The notes: generated from the sequence alone by a model not told the origin. A DNA stretch of 64,000 nucleotides from Opitutus sp. GAS368 (GCA_945903545.1 CAMDOO010000004.1:1-64000), one strand, 5' to 3'. Positions 19,931-27,613 are shown, counted from the first letter of the stretch. Made by a program: numbers and translations.

Positions 19931-20950
19931 ATGACCGCGCCCGCCCTCGATCGACTCAACCGTCCGCTCCGCGACCTGCGGATCTCGGTGACGGATCGCT
20001 GCAATTTTCGATGCCCATACTGCATGCCGCGGGAGGTCTTCGGCCCGGGCTATGCCTTTCTGCGCGATCCGCAGCTCATGAGTACGGAGGAAATTGTCCG
20101 CATCGTGCGCGCGTTTCGCGGACTCGGCGTGGAAAAGGTGCGACTGACGGGCGGCGAGCCTCTCTTGCGCGCGGATGTGCCGGAGCTGGTGCGCGCCCTC
20201 AAGACCGAGGTGGCTCTGCGGGATGTCGCGCTCACGACCAATGGCTGGTTGCTGGAAAGCAAGGCGGTGGCGTTGCGGGCCGCCGGATTGGACCGGCTGA
20301 ATGTCTCGGTCGACTCCTTGGATGACACCGTCGCCGGCAAGCTGAACGGCCTCGGCTTCAGCATCGCGCGGGTCTTGCGCGGCATCGATGCGGCCACGGC
20401 GGCGGGACTGCCGGTCAAGCTCAACTGCGTGCTCCAGCGCGGCGTGAACGACGGCGAGATCCTGACGCTGGCCGAGTACTTCCGGGAGCGCGGCCTCACG
20501 CTGCGTTTCATCGAGTTCATGGACGTCGGCAACACGAACCAGTGGTCGGCCATGCAGGTCGTGCCGGCGCTGGAAATCGTCCGCCGCATCAATGAAAAAT
20601 GGCCGCTCGAGGCGGTGGGTCCGGGCTACCGCGGCGAAGTCGCGACGCGGTACCGCTATCGCGATGGCCGCGGCCAAATCGGCATCATCAGTTCCGTGAC
20701 CGAGCCGTTCTGCCGCGACTGCAATCGCGCCCGGCTCTCGGCGGACGGGAAACTCTACACCTGCCTCTTTGCCTCGCTCGGGTGGGACGTGCTGGGGCAC
20801 TTGCGCGGCGGAGCGGACGATGCCGAGATGCAACGCTTCCTCACCCAGATCTGGTCGGGCCGCACCGATCGTTACAGCGATGAGCGCGCCGGTCTGCTGG
20901 CGGACGGCACCCCGCGTGCAAAAATTGAAATGAGCTATATTGGTGGCTGA
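19931..20950 (+). CDS. moaA: GTP 3',8-cyclase MoaA (radical SAM)
   Basis: A 339-residue enzyme for the first step of molybdenum-cofactor synthesis, turning GTP into 3',8-cyclo-7,8-dihydro-GTP. The N-terminal radical-SAM cluster uses C24, C28 and C31 (CNFRCPYC). The C-terminal cluster that binds the substrate uses C261, C264 and C278. The functionally required C-terminal Gly-Gly is present (SYIGG). Start ATG 19931 matches the family start before RPLRDLRISVTDRCN. No moaC is in the window, so the pathway needs genes elsewhere. Confidence 0.95.
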   Translation: MTAPALDRLNRPLRDLRISVTDRCNFRCPYCMPREVFGPGYAFLRDPQLMSTEEIVRIVRAFRGLGVEKVRLTGGEPLLRADVPELVRALKTEVALRDVALTTNGWLLESKAVALRAAGLDRLNVSVDSLDDTVAGKLNGLGFSIARVLRGIDAATAAGLPVKLNCVLQRGVNDGEILTLAEYFRERGLTLRFIEFMDVGNTNQWSAMQVVPALEIVRRINEKWPLEAVGPGYRGEVATRYRYRDGRGQIGIISSVTEPFCRDCNRARLSADGKLYTCLFASLGWDVLGHLRGGADDAEMQRFLTQIWSGRTDRYSDERAGLLADGTPRAKIEMSYIGG

Positions 20951-20983
20951 CCGTGGCCGACGAAGAAATGGCGAAATGGCCGC

Positions 20984-21009
20984 AATATTTTGCGCCCCAT
21001 CGTGTCTAA
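20984..21009 (+). promoter_or_regulatory. Putative ECF sigma promoter upstream of tatA
   Basis: AATATTTTGC at 20984-20993 and GTCTAA at 21004-21009 match, base for base and with equal spacing, the block before the ECF sigma gene at 24170-24195. The downstream bases are also similar (AAGG, GAACC and AATCC in both). GTCTAA is the classic -10 of RpoE-type ECF promoters. It lies 100 nt before tatA. Confidence 0.6.
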
Positions 21010-21110
21010 CAAGGTGAACCCAATCCGTACCGTCCCGACTCCACCCATCGTTTCCACGGATTTTTGAGGTAGATGGGACGAGTCCAACCGCAGCCGCCTA
21101 CCTTTTTATC

Positions 21111-21335
21111 ATGCCACACTTTTTCGCCATCATGGGTCTGGGAGGAAGCGAACTCCTCCTGATTTTCGCGATTCTGCTGCTGCTTTTTGGCAGCACCAAG
21201 TTGCCCGGCCTCGCCAAGGGCCTCGGTCAGTCCATCCGGGAATTCAAGAAGTCATCCAACACGGAGGATGAGCCTAAGGCTGTTGGAGCCCCGAAACAGT
21301 CGGCCGACGTCCCGCGGCCCCCGCCTTCGAACTGA
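21111..21335 (+). CDS. tatA: Twin-arginine translocase subunit TatA
   Basis: A 74-residue protein of the TatA/E family: a short periplasmic N-terminus, one membrane helix (about residues 13-28, ELLLIFAILLLLFG), the hinge GSTKLPGLAKGLG, and an amphipathic helix to about residue 46, then a charged tail. TatA oligomers form the pore for folded proteins, and three Tat-signal large subunits are encoded just upstream. No tatB or tatC is in the window, so it must work with a translocase encoded elsewhere. A putative ECF promoter lies 100 nt upstream. The tail ends right where a decayed aldo/keto reductase fragment begins. Confidence 0.93.
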   Translation: MPHFFAIMGLGGSELLLIFAILLLLFGSTKLPGLAKGLGQSIREFKKSSNTEDEPKAVGAPKQSADVPRPPPSN

Positions 21336-21340
21336 GGTTT

Positions 21341-21553
21341 CCGCTCCTCGCCCAGAAATCTTGGATCGTGCCCATCGCGGGGACGACCCAGATGGGACAC
21401 CTGCTGGAAAATATCGGAACCGATGCCGTGATCCTGACGCCAGCGGAGCTCGCCGAACTAACTGCGCAGATTTCCGGGCTCAGGATCCAAGGCTTACGTC
21501 TGCCAGAAGCTGTGCTCCAATTCTCCGGCGTGGACGCGCCAGAGAAGGAGTAA
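21341..21553 (+). pseudogene. C-terminal remnant of an aldo/keto reductase gene
   Basis: The frame reads LLAQKSWIVPIAGTTQMG and continues for about 70 residues to a stop at 21551-21553, matching the last fifth of the intact aldo/keto reductase at 3781-4776 ([18 protein letters not shown]). The rest of the gene is gone; the fragment starts 6 nt after tatA. It has no start signal of its own and cannot make a working barrel. Confidence 0.82.
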
Positions 21554-21569
21554 GCCGGAGCCTGCAATC

Positions 21570-21851
21570 CCGGGTTCGCCTGGTTCGAGACGGATTTTTT
21601 CCCCGACTTGCCGATCGCGGGAGAAATAACCCCTCCAGGATCAGGTCTGGCCGAGCCAAGCACGATTCACGGGAAATACGCTGACCTCTTCATCATCCAC
21701 GGCGGTTACGGACTCGGCAGCAGCGTGACTCTCCCGCGCAGGCATGTCCGCGAGCACCGCTCTTGGAAGGCCCGAGATGGAGGCGGATTAGGAACGTCGC
21801 ACGCTTACCAGCGTGGCAGAGTGGCTCGGGCGCCTCCGTAAATTGAAGTAG
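21570..21851 (+). pseudogene. Decayed flavodoxin gene (C-terminal half, frameshift and stop)
   Basis: One frame reads LPIAGEITPP and then LFIIHGGYGLGSS, matching FPIWGETAPP and PFITHGGYGLGNS of the intact flavodoxin at 7981-8565. After a frameshift between about 21712 and 21770 the homology continues as MEAD, a TAG, then ERRTLTSVAEWLG, matching MEADQERRTLTTVTEWLG. So it carries at least one frameshift and one Gln-to-stop change (at 21789-21791). It lies 17 nt after the aldo/keto reductase remnant on the same strand, a relic of an earlier reductase-flavodoxin operon. Confidence 0.82.
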
Positions 21852-21883
21852 TCCGTCGGGTGTACTATCGGTGGCGATGACCA

Positions 21884-23920
21884 TCACCAGCTCCATCTCA
21901 AGCCCGCGCGCGCCAGCCGCGGCTGACCCAACGTGACAATTCCATCGGTGCTGCGACCGGTTTCGATCCGTCGATTAAGGATATTTTCTACGGAGAGATG
22001 GAATTCGGCACGCCATCCCAAGCGCCTGACCACCCCAAGGTCCACCGTGGTCATCGGAGCCAGTGAGAGACTGTTCTCGTCGTCCTCGAATTGTCCGCTC
22101 GCGTACCGAAGATTGGAGGAAAGCTTCCAGTTTGTGGCGGCTTCCCAATCCAGGCCACCGGTGACTGTCAGCTTCGGAGTCTGGGCCAGCCGGGTTCCCA
22201 CCAGGCTCGGCCGCACGCTTGCGCGGCGGACCCGGGCGTCGCTCAGCACGGAGTCCGCATGCACCCGCCACTTCGGCCGTGGATGCCATTCCCCCGCCAG
22301 TTCCAGGCCCTCGACCCGGACCCGGTCGAGATTTAGGCGCACACGGGATGTGGGCGTCTGCGTGACGTTGCCGACGGCATTGCGGAGCTCGTTCGCAAAG
22401 GCGGTGCCGGTGAAGCGGAATGTCCCGCGGTTAAATTCAAATCCCACTTCGCCGCCGGTCAGGCTCTCGCGCTCCAAGGCTGGGTTGGCTTCGGTCGTCA
22501 CGGCACCGACCCGAAAAGGCCGGTAATATTCGTTCAGGGTGGGGACGCGGAAAGCCCGGTAAGCGGCGCCCCGGAATTTCAGACCGGAGACGGGCAACCA
22601 GACCACTCCGACCTGGGGGCTGAATTCGGTGCCGCGATGCGAGACATAGTGGTCATCCCGCACGACCGTGCCCGTTGCCACGTCGGATTCGCGCCGGTGA
22701 CCCTGCCGGTTCGACCAGAGATCCAGACGGAGCCCAAGTGAGGCGCGCCACGCCTTGGCGAAAGCCCGGTTATGGTTGAGAAAGGCCCCGCCAAAATATT
22801 GTTCGCCGCCAGCGCGGCGCTCGCGGGTGAACTGGCTGGCAGCGAGGAGGAAATTCTCGCGTGTCTCGCCTTCCACCCAGCGCAGGTCGACGCCCGCACT
22901 CGTGGTCGACGGGCCGCTCTGAGTCGTAACCGAAAACGACGCGCCGCTCGCCGTGGCGGGAACATCGAACTGATCGTTGGCGGGGGTCTCGACCGTCCGC
23001 GAGGTGTTCACCGAGGAGAAGAAACTGGCGAAGCTTTGCTCCTGATAATAAGCGACCGCGTTCCAACTCAACGTCGGCGAGGGCGTGCCGGACAAGGAGG
23101 CGGACACCTGGCCCGACTCGCTGTCGTTCTTCTGCAGAATGGTGCCATTGCCCCGTTTCTCCCGGAAATACCGGCCGCTGACCTGCAGCACGGTGTGCTC
23201 ACCGAGAGGCTGGCGCCAAGTCAGCCCCGCCGATTGATGGCGGGAGGAGAGGGGACGATCCACCGGTCCGCGTTGGGAAGGGTCGATCACGTAGAATCCG
23301 TCGATCGCAAACACGGAGAGATCGAGGCCGACCGATCCGGTGCCGACGGTTTCGGCGATTTCCGCTTCGCCGGTCCGCAGACCGAAATCACCTGCCGTTG
23401 CAGACACCTGTCCGGAGCTGGCTTCCGGCGTCGCGCTGAACAATTGCACGGTGCCGCTCAGCGCCGCGTTTCCCCACGCGCCGGATCCGCCGCCGCGGAC
23501 GATCTCAACGCGTTCCAACGAAGCCATCGTCACGGCACTCCAGGCGACCCAGCCCCCAAAGGGATCATTCAACGGCACACCGTCCAACAGGACCAGCGAC
23601 CGGCTGGCTCCACTGGGACCGATATTGCGGAGGGAGACCCCTTGCGCGGTGGGATTCGCGATCAGTGAACCACTCCGTCGAAACAGTGAGAAGGCGGCGA
23701 CACCGCGGAGCGCGTCGTCCAGGGTCAGTGACGTTGATTCATGGAGCTTGGTGGAGCCGATCACATCGGTGGCCACCGACAGCTGATCCAAAGGCTGGGG
23801 AGCGCGGGAGGCGGTGACGACGTACACCGGAAGCGTCACCGTGGGGTTGGACGCCGCCGCGTCGGCAGGCTGCGGCAGGAGCATCGCCAGGCCGGCGACG
23901 AGAGTGAATAGTCTCTTCAT
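21884..23920 (-). CDS. TonB-dependent outer-membrane receptor
   Basis: A 678-residue outer-membrane beta-barrel importer. A signal peptide (1-22, MKRLFTLVAGLAMLL) is followed by a TonB-box-like stretch and plug domain (about 35-165: SLRNIGPSGASRSLVLLDGV, VEIVRGGGSGAWGNAALSG). The 22-strand barrel follows, ending in an aromatic-rich C-terminus (ARAGLRWSW). I chose ATG 23920, where the signal peptide begins. The overall look is BtuB/vitamin- or siderophore-receptor-like. I found no cobalamin or TPP riboswitch in the leader. It is divergent from the ECF sigma operon, so metal or cofactor uptake under ECF control is possible, but the ligand is unknown. Confidence 0.88.
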   Translation of the reverse strand: MKRLFTLVAGLAMLLPQPADAAASNPTVTLPVYVVTASRAPQPLDQLSVATDVIGSTKLHESTSLTLDDALRGVAAFSLFRRSGSLIANPTAQGVSLRNIGPSGASRSLVLLDGVPLNDPFGGWVAWSAVTMASLERVEIVRGGGSGAWGNAALSGTVQLFSATPEASSGQVSATAGDFGLRTGEAEIAETVGTGSVGLDLSVFAIDGFYVIDPSQRGPVDRPLSSRHQSAGLTWRQPLGEHTVLQVSGRYFREKRGNGTILQKNDSESGQVSASLSGTPSPTLSWNAVAYYQEQSFASFFSSVNTSRTVETPANDQFDVPATASGASFSVTTQSGPSTTSAGVDLRWVEGETRENFLLAASQFTRERRAGGEQYFGGAFLNHNRAFAKAWRASLGLRLDLWSNRQGHRRESDVATGTVVRDDHYVSHRGTEFSPQVGVVWLPVSGLKFRGAAYRAFRVPTLNEYYRPFRVGAVTTEANPALERESLTGGEVGFEFNRGTFRFTGTAFANELRNAVGNVTQTPTSRVRLNLDRVRVEGLELAGEWHPRPKWRVHADSVLSDARVRRASVRPSLVGTRLAQTPKLTVTGGLDWEAATNWKLSSNLRYASGQFEDDENSLSLAPMTTVDLGVVRRLGWRAEFHLSVENILNRRIETGRSTDGIVTLGQPRLARAGLRWSW

Positions 23921-24169
23921 GGGGAAGGTTGCGGTGCTGGCGCTTTGCCCGTAGGCGGGCCCGACCAAGGTATTGTCGGGGGCGGCGGAAACCATTCGCA
24001 AATCCCCCGCTTTTCAAAAAAACCGCGTCACTGGGGCGTAGTCTTCGGTGTCTTTTGTCGGCCCCCCGGGGGGCGGTCGTGGCAACCGGCGGTTACGCGA
24101 ATGGGGTGGAGTCGATCACCGGCCGGAACGGGGCGTTCCCCTCCGGGGTCCGTCCAAAAAATAGCGCGT
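23921..24169. other. Divergent control region, TonB receptor versus ECF operon
   Basis: About 250 nt between the two divergent genes. It contains a GC palindrome (GGCCCCCCGGGGGGC near 24060-24074) and a run of A at 24017-24023. No riboswitch core that I know (B12, TPP, FMN, molybdenum) is recognisable. Promoter elements for the receptor are not evident. Confidence 0.35.
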
Positions 24170-24195
24170 AATATTTTGCTGCCGGCCGGGTCTAA
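24170..24195 (+). promoter_or_regulatory. Putative autoregulated ECF promoter
   Basis: AATATTTTGC (24170-24179) and GTCTAA (24190-24195) form an ECF-type promoter with the same spacing as the tatA block at 20984-21009. It lies 60 nt before the sigma gene start at 24255. Because ECF genes usually transcribe themselves, this block is the best candidate for the sigma factor's own recognition site. Confidence 0.6.
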
Positions 24196-24254
24196 TGAGG
24201 CAGAACCAATCCCATGTCCTTTGGCTCCAGCGTCTATTTCCGCATTTCGAATTA

Positions 24255-24872
24255 ATGGGCGAATCCAACGCAGAGCATGAAGGCCCGGCGCCTGCCTTCG
24301 ATCCGGTCGAATGCGTGGCACGGGTCCGGAACGACGACCAAAAAGCAGCCGTGCAACTCCTCGAATTCCTCCATCCCACCGTCACCATGATTGTGCGCGC
24401 CAATCTGCCGCGGCGGCGTTCGGATGAACCCGATATCATCCAGCAGGTGCTGGTGCGGATCTTCCAGCGCTTGCACCAGTACAAGGGCGAGGTTCCGCTC
24501 CTGCACTGGGTGTCACGGGTCACGCACAATCACTGCATCAACGTCCTGCGCGCTCAAGCCAGCCGGCCCGAGTGGCGGATCGCGGATCTCTCCGCGGACG
24601 AGAGCAGACTGGTGGAGCAGGCGCGCGATACCGGGCATACGCCGTCGCCGCGGGATGCCTTGGTGGCCCGCGATTTACTTGACCGGCTGCTGGGACAGCT
24701 TCGGCCCGAGGAACGGCTCGTGATCGAGTTGTTGGAATTACAGGACCGTTCCGTCAAGGAAGTGGCGGAGCTGACCGGCTGGTCGCAGATGGCGATCCGG
24801 ACGCGCGCGTTCCGGGCTCGTCAGCGTCTCAACAAACTTTATCAGACCCTGAAACGGAAGGAACCCCTATGA
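24255..24872 (+). CDS. ECF-subfamily RNA polymerase sigma factor
   Basis: A 205-residue extracytoplasmic-function sigma factor. Region 2 (about 20-95) shows DEPDIIQQVLVRIFQRL and HWVSRVTHNHCINVLR. Region 4 (about 135-195) shows RPEERLVIELLELQDRSVKE and WSQMAIRTRAFRARQRL. I chose ATG 24255. The ATG at 24195 overlaps the last base of the putative -10 and would lie upstream of the transcription start. The gene overlaps the next one by 4 nt. A small membrane protein and a CpxP-like periplasmic protein follow, an order like the CnrHYX-type metal-sensing systems. Confidence 0.92.
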   Translation: MGESNAEHEGPAPAFDPVECVARVRNDDQKAAVQLLEFLHPTVTMIVRANLPRRRSDEPDIIQQVLVRIFQRLHQYKGEVPLLHWVSRVTHNHCINVLRAQASRPEWRIADLSADESRLVEQARDTGHTPSPRDALVARDLLDRLLGQLRPEERLVIELLELQDRSVKEVAELTGWSQMAIRTRAFRARQRLNKLYQTLKRKEPL

Positions 24873-25156
24873 ACACCCTGAATCCCGAATTGAAGCGCGT
24901 GATCGCCGCCGCCCGTCAGGCGGCGACCGACCCCATCCCGGCGGTTCCCCCTGGGTTGGCGACGCGCGTGCTGGCCGAGGCCCGGCAGGCTGCGCCGGAG
25001 GAGGGGATTTCCAGCCGGCTGCTGGGTGGAATTTTCCTCAGCTCGGCCGCCGTCGCCGTCGTGTGGGTGATGGTGGTCATGAATAACACCCCGGTGGGGT
25101 CCGACCAGATCTTCAACGAACTGGCCGCCCAGATGGTGATGGGCGTGGGTCGATAA
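24869..25156 (+). CDS. Small single-pass membrane protein, candidate anti-sigma factor
   Basis: A 95-residue protein with a cytoplasmic N-terminal half (about 1-48, LKRVIAAARQAATDPIPAVPPGLATR), one membrane helix (about 51-71, LLGGIFLSSAAVAVVWVMVV) and a short periplasmic tail. It overlaps the sigma gene by 4 nt. I see no zinc-binding HxxxCxxC motif, so it is not a ZAS-type anti-sigma factor. Its size, topology and place between a sigma gene and an LTxxQ-type periplasmic gene resemble CnrY. Anti-sigma function is inferred from context. Confidence 0.68.
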   Translation: MNTLNPELKRVIAAARQAATDPIPAVPPGLATRVLAEARQAAPEEGISSRLLGGIFLSSAAVAVVWVMVVMNNTPVGSDQIFNELAAQMVMGVGR

Positions 25157-25157
25157 T

Positions 25158-25499
25158 ATGAAACGGAAGCTCCTCGCCGCCTTTGTCTGCGTCTTCCTCG
25201 CCGGCGCTGCCGTGGGGTCGATCGCCACGTTCATGCGCGTCCGTCAGGCCTCTCAGAAAGAGGTGCAGGTCCAGGCTTGGGTGACGTACTTCCAGTCCAA
25301 GCTCACCACCGATCTCAAGCTCACCCCAGAGCAGCAGACGAGACTGCGGCCGATGCTGGAGGCCACCGCCCGGCAGCTTTCGCTCAAGCTCGAGATGTTT
25401 TCCCAGGAAGGGTTCAAGGTCATGAAGGGATTCGACGAGCAATTTGATACCATCCTGACCGAGGAGCAGCGCGCGCTGCGAAAGTCCGCGAAGAAATAG
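25158..25499 (+). CDS. CpxP/Spy-like periplasmic protein
   Basis: A 113-residue protein with an N-terminal signal or anchor helix (about 1-22, AAFVCVFLAGAAVGSIATF) and a helical periplasmic domain. Two LTxxQ-type motifs are visible: LTPEQQTRLRPML near residue 55 and LTEEQRALRKS near the C-terminus. This is the signature of the Spy/CpxP/CnrX/ZraP group, which sense metals or envelope damage or bind unfolded proteins. It starts 1 nt after the candidate anti-sigma gene and ends the operon, so it is probably the sensor of the ECF switch. Confidence 0.78.
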   Translation: MKRKLLAAFVCVFLAGAAVGSIATFMRVRQASQKEVQVQAWVTYFQSKLTTDLKLTPEQQTRLRPMLEATARQLSLKLEMFSQEGFKVMKGFDEQFDTILTEEQRALRKSAKK

Positions 25500-25700
25500 C
25501 GACAAGGGACATCAGCGTCTGTGCGGCTCTCGGTCTGGGGATTTTGGTAGGTAGCGGTGATCTGGAAGCCGCGGCCGCTGGTTTTGGCCAAGATGGGCGA
25601 TGAAACCGTAGTCGAAGGCTTGTGCGTTTCTTTGTGCGTCAGCGTTTAATCGCTGAGCTTATCTAGCTGCTGACAGAGCCCTTGCAGGAGGCCGCGCGGT

Positions 25701-25725
25701 AGTTCGAGTCTCTTCGCCCGCTCCA
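25701..25725 (+). other. tRNA-Gly 3'-end fragment, candidate attachment site
   Basis: The 25 nt from AGTTCGAGTC to CGCCCGCTCCA match the T-arm, 3' acceptor strand, discriminator U and CCA of a bacterial tRNA-Gly (compare the usual TTCGCCCGCTCCA end). No matching 5' acceptor GCGGGCG or anticodon arm lies within a tRNA length upstream, and the T stem pairs only at its loop end. It is therefore a fragment and not a working tRNA. An intrinsic terminator follows 8 nt later, as after a real tRNA gene. Such fragments are left at the far end of islands that integrate into tRNA genes. Confidence 0.6.
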
Positions 25726-25732
25726 TTTAAGG

Positions 25733-25765
25733 AAAGGCCCCCGGTTTTCGCCGGGGGCCTTTTCC
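25733..25765 (+). terminator. Intrinsic terminator after the tRNA fragment
   Basis: A perfect 12-bp stem, AAAGGCCCCCGG (25733-25744) and CCGGGGGCCTTT (25751-25762), with loop TTTTCG, continues into a T-rich tail. It would end transcription from the lost tRNA gene or from the ECF operon. Confidence 0.85.
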
Positions 25766-25833
25766 TTTTCCAACCCCGCCTGGACCGAAATCCCGCGTTG
25801 CCGTGGTGCGGACGGATCCTCATCCGTTGGGCT

Positions 25834-26514
25834 GTGTTTGCCTCGGATTTCTTCGCCCTGCCGCCCTCGCTGGCGGCCTTTGTGCCTCATTTCCCGCAGG
25901 ATGTGCCTCCCTGGGAATGGGTCCCGCGCATCGGCCCGGCCCTGGCCGCCCAGACGCTCGGGGGCCGGCCTCACCAGCTCCCCCCCGGGGTGCACCTCGA
26001 GGGTAATGTGTATCTGGACCCGACCGTGAAGCTGCCGTCCACGGCGACCATCATCGGTCCGGCCTGGATCGGACCGGGCACCGAGATCCGCCCCGGGGCC
26101 TTCATCCGGGGCAACGTCATCGCCGGAGCGAATTGCGTGCTCGGCAACTCCTGCGAGTTCAAGAACTGCCTCCTGCTCGACGGCGTCCAGGTGCCGCACT
26201 TCAGCTACGTCGGCGACTCGGTGCTCGGCAACGGCGCCCACCTGGCCGCCGGCGCGATCTGCTCGAATCTCCGCCTCGATCAGAAGACGGTCACCGTCCA
26301 CACGCCCGCCGGCCCGCGCGACTCCGGCCTGCGCAAGCTCGGCGCCATCCTCGGGGACAACGCCGAGGTGGGCTGCAATGCCGTGCTCAACCCCGGTACC
26401 CTGCTCGGACCCCGCGCCCTCGTGATGCCGGCCATGGCGTTCGGCGGCTACCTCCCGCCGGCCACGATCGCCAAGACCCGGCAGTCGGTCGTGCAGCTCC
26501 CGCGCCGGGATTAA
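25834..26514 (+). CDS. Left-handed beta-helix acyl/nucleotidyl transferase-like protein
   Basis: A 226-residue protein whose middle and C-terminal parts have the hexapeptide pattern of left-handed beta-helix enzymes (TIIGPAWIGPGTEIRPGAFI, NVIAGANCVLGNS, AILGDNAEVGCNAVLNPG). It resembles the C-terminal acetyltransferase half of GlmU-type proteins and lacks the N-terminal nucleotidyltransferase half. The start is uncertain: GTG 25834 puts the family-like N-terminus FASDFFALPPSL first, while TTG 25798 would add 12 residues. It is followed by a long inverted repeat and trpS. The acceptor substrate is unknown. Confidence 0.75.
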   Translation: MFASDFFALPPSLAAFVPHFPQDVPPWEWVPRIGPALAAQTLGGRPHQLPPGVHLEGNVYLDPTVKLPSTATIIGPAWIGPGTEIRPGAFIRGNVIAGANCVLGNSCEFKNCLLLDGVQVPHFSYVGDSVLGNGAHLAAGAICSNLRLDQKTVTVHTPAGPRDSGLRKLGAILGDNAEVGCNAVLNPGTLLGPRALVMPAMAFGGYLPPATIAKTRQSVVQLPRRD

Positions 26515-26622
26515 AAATCGTTCTCGTTCTCCCACTTGTTCTCGTTCTCCCTTTCCGACTCGAGGAATCGAACACAGCAGATCCGAGAACGAGAACGAGT
26601 AGGAGAACGAGAACGATTTTAA
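26513..26622. repeat. Long imperfect inverted repeat of GTTCTC units
   Basis: Two arms of about 39 nt (26511-26549 and 26584-26622) are near-perfect reverse complements with one indel and about three mismatches. Each arm is built from tandem TCGTTCTCGTTCTC units. The spacer is about 34 nt. It fills the whole gap between the transferase stop and the trpS start, so any transcript through it folds into a very long hairpin just upstream of the trpS ribosome-binding region. Confidence 0.85.
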
Positions 26623-26625
26623 TCC

Positions 26626-27591
26626 GTGCGCACACTCACCGGCATCCAGCCCTCGGGCCAGCTCCACATCGGCAACTACTTCGGCGCGATGCGCCCCGCC
26701 ATCGACGCGCAGGCCGCGGGCGACTGCTTCTACTTCATCGCCGACTACCACTCGATGACCTCGCTGACCGATGCCGGCCAGCGCCGGGCCAACACCCGCG
26801 ACGTCGCCCTCGACTGGCTGGCCTGCGGCCTGGACCCGAAGCAGTGCGTGCTCTGGCGGCAGAGCGACGTGCCGGGCGTCACGGAGCTTTCCTGGATCCT
26901 CGGCACGCTCACCCCGATGGGGCTGCTGGAGCGCGCGCACAGCTATAAGGACAAGACCGCGAAGGGCATCTCGCCCAACTTCGGCCTCTTCGCCTACCCG
27001 GTGCTGATGGCGGCCGACATCCTGATGTTCGACACCCATGTCGTGCCGGTTGGCCGCGACCAGAAGCAGCACGTGGAGATGACCCGCGACATCGCGATCA
27101 AGTTCAACCAGCACTACGGCGAGACCTTCGTCGTGCCCGAGCCGCGCATTCGCGACGACGTGGCCGCCGTGCCCGGGCTCGACGGCCAGAAGATGAGCAA
27201 GAGCTATGGCAACACCCTCGAGATCTTCGGCGAGGAGAAGGCTCTCCGGAAGAAGGTCATGGGTCTCGTGATGGACAGCCGCACGCCGCAGGAGCCGAAA
27301 CCCGATGCCGACAAGAACCTCGCGATCCAGCTGCTGAAACTCTTTGCGCCGGCCGACGTGGCGGCGGACTTCGAGCACCGGCTCCGGGCCGGCGGGCTCG
27401 GCTACGGCGACCTGAAGAAGGCGCTGTTCGAGCATTACTGGAACTATTTTGCCCCCGCCCGCGTGAAGCGCGCCGAGCTGGCGGCCAGCCCGGATTACGT
27501 GGAGCAGGTCCTGCGCGACGGCGCCCGGCGCGCCCAGGCCGTCGGCGGTGCGGTGCTGCAGCGCGCCCGCCGTGCCTGCGGTCTGGAGTGA
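26626..27591 (+). CDS. trpS: Tryptophanyl-tRNA synthetase
   Basis: A 321-residue class Ic aminoacyl-tRNA synthetase that charges tRNA-Trp. The ATP-binding signatures are HIGN (residues 14-17) and KMSKS (189-193). Other landmarks are FYFIADYHSMTSL, YPVLMAADILMF and VPVGRDQKQHVEMTRDIA. The length is normal and the start is GTG 26626, only 4 nt after the end of the long inverted repeat. It is a housekeeping gene and marks the return to chromosomal backbone. Confidence 0.96.
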   Translation: MRTLTGIQPSGQLHIGNYFGAMRPAIDAQAAGDCFYFIADYHSMTSLTDAGQRRANTRDVALDWLACGLDPKQCVLWRQSDVPGVTELSWILGTLTPMGLLERAHSYKDKTAKGISPNFGLFAYPVLMAADILMFDTHVVPVGRDQKQHVEMTRDIAIKFNQHYGETFVVPEPRIRDDVAAVPGLDGQKMSKSYGNTLEIFGEEKALRKKVMGLVMDSRTPQEPKPDADKNLAIQLLKLFAPADVAADFEHRLRAGGLGYGDLKKALFEHYWNYFAPARVKRAELAASPDYVEQVLRDGARRAQAVGGAVLQRARRACGLE

Positions 27592-27613
27592 GTGGGCCGG
27601 TTGCGCCTCGCCG

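Noticed and set aside
23921-24110. A cobalamin or other riboswitch before the TonB-dependent receptor
   Set aside because: No conserved B12 box, TPP core or other known riboswitch core is visible in the leader on the minus strand.
25640-25726. A complete tRNA ending at 25725
   Set aside because: The T stem pairs at only two positions on the loop side, no 5' acceptor is present at the right distance, and the CCTTGCAGG segment does not form a proper anticodon arm.
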